Position numbers and translations under genes: made by a program. From Gemmatimonadetes bacterium T265 (GTDB lineage Bacteria; Gemmatimonadota; Gemmatimonadetes; Gemmatimonadales; Gemmatimonadaceae), in the NCBI GenBank assembly GCA_019973575.1, contig BPUI01000001.1, forward strand, positions 2,864,342-2,928,341: 64,000 bases of DNA, given 5' to 3'. Under the pieces are notes generated by a model. It searched no databases. It saw nothing but the letters and a program-made list of their open reading frames with translations, and was not told the DNA's origin. Positions within the stretch are counted from its first letter, which is position 1. Every line of letters begins with the position of its first letter. Shown here piece by piece: positions 59,197 through 64,000 of the stretch.

Positions 59197-60324
59197 TCAG
59201 CCCTCCACGGCGGCGAGGGCGGCCGCGGGCGCGGTCCGGCGGGCCGCGTCCGCGGCCGTGCCCTCGAGCGCGGCGACGAGCTCTCGCGCGCGCCGGTCCG
59301 CGGTGTGCTCCTCGAGCGTGCGCGCGCGGGCGCGGTCGGCGATGGCCCGCAACTCGGCGTCCGGCCGGTCGAGCGCCGCGAGCGCGTCCTCGGCCGACCC
59401 GGCGACGAGGATTTCGTCGCCAGGCGAGAAGAAGGCGTCGAGGCCGTCCCACGTGTCGGTGAGGATCGGGACGCCGCACGCCGCGGCCTCGAACAGCCGC
59501 CCCGACGGGCACCAGCCCATCGCCGCCATCGCGCCGCGCGTCGTGTTGAGCGTGAGGCGGCTCGACGCGTAGAACGCGGGGTGGTCGGCGGGAGGCAGGT
59601 GCGCGAGGTACCAGGTGTTGGGCGTCCACGCGAAGTCGGCCGGGTACTGCGACCCCGCGAGCACGAACTTCGCCCCCGGGCGCCGCCGGGCCGGCTCGAG
59701 GAAGAGCGCGTCGACCGCGCCCTGCCGGTCGGCCGCGTACGTGCCGATGTACGACAGGTCCGAGCGCCAGTCCGCGCGCGGCGCCGCGGGGCGGTGCACC
59801 GCGGGGTCGACCGAACCGTAGAGCGGGGCCACGCGCCGCGCGCCGAGCCGCGTGCCGAGCGCGTCGAGCGCGCGGCCGCCCGTGTAGCTCAGCACGAGGT
59901 CGAACGCGCCGAGCCCCTCGGCCGGCAGGTAGGGCACGACCTCGCCCGCGTCGAGGCGGGCGAAGGTCACCGGCGTGTCGAGGTCGTAGAACGTCGCGAG
60001 CGGGCCGCCGGCGTCGCGGGCCTCGACCATCACGGCCGCGGCGTCGACCGCGTCGGGGCAGTACGAGGTCGTCATCGCCACGTCGGCGTCGGCGAGCGCG
60101 CGGCGGGCGCGGTCGCGCACGTCCTCCCACGACGCATACAGCACGAGCTCCCCGGCGGGGAGCTCGGTGACGTCGCGGTGCGCGGCGTAGTACGACACGT
60201 CGCGTTCGAAGAAGGTGACCGCGTGGCCCTGGCGGGCGAGCGCGTGGATCAGCGCGCGCCAGAGCGTGGCGTGCCCGTTGCCCCACGACGAACTGACCGT
60301 GAGTCCAAAGACTACGAGTCGCAT
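59197..60324 (-). CDS. CgeB-like glycosyltransferase (GT-B, DUF3880)
   Basis: 375 residues. VFGLTVSSSWGNGHATLWRA and LARQGHAVTFFERDVSYYA start the first Rossmann domain; DLSYIGTYAADRQGAVDALF and LTLNTTRGAMAAMGWCPSGR, FEAAACGVPILTDTWDGLDA and the terminal EHTADRRARELVAA mark the CgeB/spore-protein YkvP family. It transfers a sugar to an unknown acceptor. The gene is divergent from the epimerase operon with 147 bp between, a shared control region for sugar metabolism. Confidence 0.9.
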   Translation of the reverse strand: MRLVVFGLTVSSSWGNGHATLWRALIHALARQGHAVTFFERDVSYYAAHRDVTELPAGELVLYASWEDVRDRARRALADADVAMTTSYCPDAVDAAAVMVEARDAGGPLATFYDLDTPVTFARLDAGEVVPYLPAEGLGAFDLVLSYTGGRALDALGTRLGARRVAPLYGSVDPAVHRPAAPRADWRSDLSYIGTYAADRQGAVDALFLEPARRRPGAKFVLAGSQYPADFAWTPNTWYLAHLPPADHPAFYASSRLTLNTTRGAMAAMGWCPSGRLFEAAACGVPILTDTWDGLDAFFSPGDEILVAGSAEDALAALDRPDAELRAIADRARARTLEEHTADRRARELVAALEGTAADAARRTAPAAALAAVEG

Positions 60325-60471
60325 AGCCGGGGAAAGTGCAAGGTTTGTACGCGGGCCGCATCCCCCGGGACGCGCGGATATGGCGAAAGCGGGTCCGAGG
60401 GGCTACTTACAGTGCTTCTACATAGCTGCCCGGATAGCCGCTCGGTCACTCCAACCCTCATCACCACGTTC

Positions 60472-61614
60472 ATGGGGCAATCGATCCTGATCACGGGAGG
60501 CGCGGGTTTCATCGGCTCGCACCTCGCGGACGAGTTGTTGCGCACCGGCCACCGGGTCCGCGCGCTCGACAACCTCGCGCCCCAGGTGCACGGCGCCGCC
60601 GCGGCGGCCGAGGGGCGTCGCCCCGACTACCTCGACCCCGAGGTCGAGCTGGTGGTGGGCGACGTGCGCGACGCGGCCGCCGTGCGCCGCGCACTCGACG
60701 GGATCGACGCGGTCTATCACTTCGCCGCGGCCGTGGGCGTCGGGCAGAGCATGTACGAGATCGCCCACTACACCGACGTGAACAACATGGGCACGGCGGT
60801 GCTGTTGGAGGCGATGCTCGCGCGGCAGAAGACGCGTCCCTTCGCGCGCCTCGTCGTCGCGTCGAGCATGTCGCTCTACGGCGAGGGGCTCTACGCGCGC
60901 CCCGACGGGCAGGTCGTCGCCGCGGTCGAGCGCTCGCGCGAGCAACTCGCCGGCGGCAATTGGGAGACGCGCGACGCCGACGGGCACGTGCTCACGCCGC
61001 TCCCGACGCCCGAATCCAAGGCGCCGTCGCTCGCCTCGGTATACGCGCTCTCCAAGTACGACCAGGAGCGGCTCTGCCTGATGACCGGGCGCGCCTACGG
61101 CATCCCGACGGCGGCGATGCGCTTCTTCAACGTGTACGGCACGCGCCAGGCGCTCTCCAACCCGTACACGGGCGTGCTCGCGATCTTCGCCGCGCGCCTG
61201 CTCAACGACCGCGCCCCGGTGCTCTTCGAGGACGGCCTGCAGCAGCGCGACTTCGTCAGCGTCTACGACGTCGCGCGCGCCTGCCGCCTGGCGCTCGACG
61301 CGGCGGGGGTGGACGGCGAGACGATCAACGTCGGCTCGGGCCACCGCTACACGGTGCGCGAGATCGCCGAGCGGCTCGCGGGGGTGATGGGCAAGGGCTA
61401 CCTCGCCCCGGAGGTGACGGGCAAGTACCGCGTCGGCGACATCCGGCACTGCGTGGCCGACGTCACGCGCGCGCGCGATTTGTTGGGCTACGCGCCCCAG
61501 GTCGACTTCGACGAGGGGCTGCGCGAGCTGGCGCAGTGGGTCGACGGCCAGACCGCGGAGGACCGGGTGGCCGAGGCGAGCGCGGAACTCGCGGCGCGGG
61601 GGCTCACGGTATGA
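60472..61614 (+). CDS. NAD-dependent sugar epimerase/dehydratase (SDR-E type)
   Basis: 380 residues. ILITGGAGFIGSHLADELLR is the NAD motif; VYHFAAAVGVGQSMY, SSMSLYGEGLYA, then Tyr and Lys in SVYALSKYDQERLC form the active site; MRFFNVYGTRQALSNPYTGV is typical of the UDP-/CDP-sugar epimerases. It ends VDGQTAEDRVAEASAELAAR. First gene of a rightward operon whose neighbours overlap by 4 nt. Confidence 0.9.
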   Translation: MGQSILITGGAGFIGSHLADELLRTGHRVRALDNLAPQVHGAAAAAEGRRPDYLDPEVELVVGDVRDAAAVRRALDGIDAVYHFAAAVGVGQSMYEIAHYTDVNNMGTAVLLEAMLARQKTRPFARLVVASSMSLYGEGLYARPDGQVVAAVERSREQLAGGNWETRDADGHVLTPLPTPESKAPSLASVYALSKYDQERLCLMTGRAYGIPTAAMRFFNVYGTRQALSNPYTGVLAIFAARLLNDRAPVLFEDGLQQRDFVSVYDVARACRLALDAAGVDGETINVGSGHRYTVREIAERLAGVMGKGYLAPEVTGKYRVGDIRHCVADVTRARDLLGYAPQVDFDEGLRELAQWVDGQTAEDRVAEASAELAARGLTV

Positions 61615-62744
61615 GCGCGCGCGACAGCGACCGCCCGACGCTGATCACCGGCGGCGCGGGCTTCGTCGGCTGCAACCTCGCCGACCGGCTGCTGCGCGAC
61701 GGCCGGCGCGTGGTGGTGTTCGACAACCTCTCGCGCGCGGGCGTGGAGCGGAACCTTGCCTGGCTGCGCGCGACGCACGGCGAGCGCGTCGCGTTCGTCC
61801 AGGGCGACGTGCGCGACCGCGCCGCCGTCGCGCGCGCGGTCCGGCCGCCTAACGGCGCGCCCGTGGCCGACGTCTTCCACTTCGCCGCGCAGGTCGCCGT
61901 GACGACGTCGCTCGTCGACCCGGTCGACGACTTCGAGGTCAACGCGCGCGGCACGCTGCACGTGCTCGAGGCGGTGCGCGCCGCGGCCGGGGCGGCGGGG
62001 GCACCGATCCCCGTGCTCTTTACGAGCACGAACAAGGTGTACGGCGAACTGGCCGACGTGGCCGAATCGACGGGGGCGGGCGGGGGGCGGCGCTATGTGC
62101 CGGCCGACGCGTCGCTCGCCGCGTCGGGCATCGGCGAGGCGCGCCCGCTCGACTTCCACTCGCCCTACGGCTGCTCGAAGGGCACGGCCGACCAGTACGT
62201 GTGCGACTACGCGCGCTCGTTCGGGGTGCCCGCCGTAGTCTTCCGGATGAGCTGCATCTACGGCCCGCGGCAGTTCGGCACCGAGGACCAGGGGTGGGTC
62301 GCGCACTTCCTCATCCGCGCGCTGCGCGGCGAGCCGATCACGCTCTACGGCGACGGGCTGCAGGTGCGCGACGTGCTCTTCGTCGGCGACCTCGTCGAGG
62401 CGTTCCTCCTGGCGCGCGCGAACGTCGGGCGGCTCGCCGGGCGCGCCTTCAACATCGGCGGCGGCCCGGCGAACACGACGTCGCTGCTCGAACTCGTCGA
62501 GCGGTTAGGCGCCCTCGTCGGCCGCCGGCCGCGCGTGTCGTTCGAGGGGTGGCGCACGGGCGACCAGAAGTGGTACGTGAGCGACGTGCGCGCCTTCGGC
62601 GGCGCGACGGGGTGGGCGCCGCGCACCTCGCTCGACGCGGGGCTCGCGCGGCTGCACGCGTGGCTCGGCAGCGCGGAGGCGGGCGTCGCCGCCGGCGCCG
62701 CGGCGGCCGAGCCCGAGGCGGAGCTGGCGGGGGCGCGGGCGTGA
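61611..62744 (+). CDS. NAD-dependent epimerase (CDP-paratose 2-epimerase-like)
   Basis: 377 residues. LITGGAGFVGCNLADRLLRD, FHFAAQVAVTTSLVDPVDDF, FTSTNKVYGELADVAEST, the Tyr/Lys in SPYGCSKGTADQYVCDYA and RMSCIYGPRQFGTEDQGWVA follow the RfbE (CDP-tyvelose) type. It could make an epimerised deoxy-sugar, but the nucleotide and sugar are unknown. ATG overlaps the previous stop (ATGA), and its stop overlaps the next gene's GTG. Confidence 0.88.
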   Translation: MSARDSDRPTLITGGAGFVGCNLADRLLRDGRRVVVFDNLSRAGVERNLAWLRATHGERVAFVQGDVRDRAAVARAVRPPNGAPVADVFHFAAQVAVTTSLVDPVDDFEVNARGTLHVLEAVRAAAGAAGAPIPVLFTSTNKVYGELADVAESTGAGGGRRYVPADASLAASGIGEARPLDFHSPYGCSKGTADQYVCDYARSFGVPAVVFRMSCIYGPRQFGTEDQGWVAHFLIRALRGEPITLYGDGLQVRDVLFVGDLVEAFLLARANVGRLAGRAFNIGGGPANTTSLLELVERLGALVGRRPRVSFEGWRTGDQKWYVSDVRAFGGATGWAPRTSLDAGLARLHAWLGSAEAGVAAGAAAAEPEAELAGARA

Positions 62745-63712
62745 GCCAGGCGTTAGGCGCGGCGGCGATCCTCGCCGCGCCGGGCGTCGTGCGCGTCGAG
62801 CCGGGCCCGCCCCCCGCGCCCGGCCCCGGCGAGGTGCGCGTGCGGCTCGAAGGCAGCGGCGTCTGCGCGTCCAACCTGCCGATGTGGGAGGGGCGCGAGT
62901 GGTTCACCTACCCCGCGCCGCCCGGGAACCCGGGGCACGAGGGGTGGGGCACGGTCGACGCGTTAGGCGACGGCGTGACCGGCCTCGCCGTCGGCCAGCG
63001 CGTCGCGGCGCTCTCCTACGCGGCGTACGCCACGCACGACGTCGCGAAGGCGGACGCGGTCGTCCCGCTCCCGGCCGCGCTCGACGGCCGCCCCTTCCCG
63101 GGCGAGCCGCTCGGCTGCGCGATGAACATCCTCGCGCGCGGCGACGTGCGCCCCGGCCAGGACGTCGCCGTCGTCGGCGTCGGCTTCCTCGGCGCACTCC
63201 TCTGCCGCCTCGCCGCGAACGCCGGCGCGCGCGTGATCGCCGTGTCGCGCCGCGCGTTCTCGCTCGACGTCGCACGCCAGTTCGGCGCGCACGACACGGT
63301 GCCGATGGACGACCACGCGCGCGTGATCGAGCGCGTGAAGGCGCTCACCGGCGGCAAGTTCTGCGAGCGCGTCTTCGAGTGCGTCGGCCTGCAGTGGCCG
63401 CTCGACCTCGCGGGCGAGCTCACGGCCGAGCGCGGCCGGCTCGTCGTCGCGGGCTTCCACCAGGACGGGCCGCGGCAGGTGAACATGTTCCTCTGGAACT
63501 GGCGCGGGCTCGACGTCGTGAACGCCCACGAGCGCGACCCCGCGGCCTACGTCGCGGGGATCCGCGCGGCGGTCGACGCGGTCGCGTCCGGCGCGCTCGA
63601 CCCCGCGCCGCTCTACACGCACCGCTACCCGCTCGACGCGTTAGGCGACGCGTTCGAGGCGACGCGCACGCGCCCCGACGGGTTCCTCAAGGCGCTGGTG
63701 ACCACGGCGTGA
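62741..63712 (+). CDS. MDR-family zinc-type alcohol dehydrogenase-like protein
   Basis: 323 residues. GEVRVRLEGSGVCASNLPMW (Cys as the first zinc ligand, with Asn where most have Asp), PGNPGHEGWGTV, VAVVGVGFLGALLCRLAANA as the NAD(P) fold, and ECVGLQWPLDLAGEL, HQDGPRQVNMF. The structural-zinc Cys cluster is absent, as in some sugar-type dehydrogenases. GTG overlap on both sides. Probably a step in the deoxy-sugar pathway of the operon. Confidence 0.85.
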   Translation: MSQALGAAAILAAPGVVRVEPGPPPAPGPGEVRVRLEGSGVCASNLPMWEGREWFTYPAPPGNPGHEGWGTVDALGDGVTGLAVGQRVAALSYAAYATHDVAKADAVVPLPAALDGRPFPGEPLGCAMNILARGDVRPGQDVAVVGVGFLGALLCRLAANAGARVIAVSRRAFSLDVARQFGAHDTVPMDDHARVIERVKALTGGKFCERVFECVGLQWPLDLAGELTAERGRLVVAGFHQDGPRQVNMFLWNWRGLDVVNAHERDPAAYVAGIRAAVDAVASGALDPAPLYTHRYPLDALGDAFEATRTRPDGFLKALVTTA

Positions 63713-64000
63713 CCCCGCCCGCGACCGGCGCCCGGCGCCCGCGGCTCGGCTTCCTCGGCACGGGGTGGATCGGGCGCAACCGGCTGGAGGCGATCGCCGC
63801 CGACGGCGCGGCCGACGTCGTCGCCGTGAGCGACCCGTCGCCCGAGGCGGCGGCACGGGCCGCGGCCGCGGCGCCGGGCGCGGCCCTCGTCGACTCGCTC
63901 GACGCCCTGCTCGCGCTCGGCCTCGACGGCGTCGTGATCGCGACGCCGAGCGCGCTGCACGCGGCGCAGGCGGTCGCCGCGCTCGAGCGCGGGGCGGCCG
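63709..64000 (+). CDS. Gfo/Idh/MocA-family oxidoreductase (start; continues beyond window)
   Basis: At least 97 residues are visible. LGFLGTGWIGRNRLEAIAAD is the NAD(P) binding start; ADVVAVSDPSPEAAARAAAA and LDGVVIATPSALHAAQAV follow the family pattern. The GTG overlaps the preceding stop (GTGA). The C-terminal alpha/beta domain lies outside. It probably acts on a sugar intermediate in this operon. Confidence 0.9.
   Translation, partial: MTPPATGARRPRLGFLGTGWIGRNRLEAIAADGAADVVAVSDPSPEAAARAAAAAPGAALVDSLDALLALGLDGVVIATPSALHAAQAVAALERGAA

Overview
This 64 kb window is GC-rich chromosomal DNA (about 70% or more by eye) and most likely comes from a member of the Gemmatimonadota. That assignment is inference. 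It rests on the extreme GC content, a DUF5916 outer-membrane-type protein, an orphan ADOP-type permease, a PEP-CTERM protein and a classical menaquinone pathway. Genes are tightly packed; many neighbours overlap by 4 nt (GTGA, ATGA, TTGA), and several genes have a TAnnTT box just before the start codon and no Shine-Dalgarno, as expected for leaderless mRNAs.

Layout: 1-8.5 kb is a housekeeping/stress segment: AI-2E-type permease (cut by the edge), membrane protein, exported protein, acyl-CoA thioesterase, DUF2203 protein, ribonuclease Z, SDR, KGG protein, tRNA-Ala(CGC), lipoprotein and tRNA-Gln(CTG). From 8.5 to 20.0 kb an integrative element sits in the 3' half of tRNA-Gln. It is bounded by a perfect 53-bp direct repeat, with paired 10-bp GTGCGCCTAC repeats (probable integrase arm sites) inside each end. 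It carries an XRE repressor, an excisionase-like HTH protein, a Prim-Pol and DUF3631-type helicase pair, a zinc-ribbon protein, a DNA methyltransferase fused to a nuclease-like domain, a small winged-helix protein, an unrecognised gene paired with a PIN-domain protein, a tyrosine integrase and a 63-aa zinc-ribbon gene. From 20.0 to 21.5 kb lies a second, integrase-less segment carrying one glycosyltransferase and ending in a third, 40-bp copy of the tRNA-Gln 3' part; it looks like a remnant of an older insertion at the same tRNA.

21.5-33 kb: Cdd1-like, VOC and AraC-type genes; a D-aminoacylase divergent from a GntP permease; then a BlaI repressor, an M56 (BlaR1-like) peptidase fused to HEAT repeats and a second HEAT-repeat protein. 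The last two share an identical 15-residue Trp/Pro tail, and palindromic operator-like sites precede both transcription units. A DUF5916 protein follows. 33-40.7 kb holds menaquinone genes menF-menD-menH and menB-menE, interrupted by a reverse-strand DUF3761 gene. 40.7-50.5 kb has an SDR, an ArsB-type transporter, a DUF4403 protein, a P-loop kinase, an ADOP permease and the fused aspartate kinase-homoserine dehydrogenase. 50.6-54.9 kb has a frameshifted intradiol dioxygenase gene and a copper module (CsoR-type repressor behind a palindrome, CopA ATPase, small membrane protein). 55-64 kb has a PEP-CTERM protein, small proteins and two divergent nucleotide-sugar/glycosyltransferase operons, the rightward one running off the window.

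A recurrent 7-mer, GTTAGGC/GCCTAAC, appears about 40 times on both strands inside and outside genes, and many of the rare TTA codons and TAA stops I read lie in it. All calls come from reading the sequence; no database search was run.
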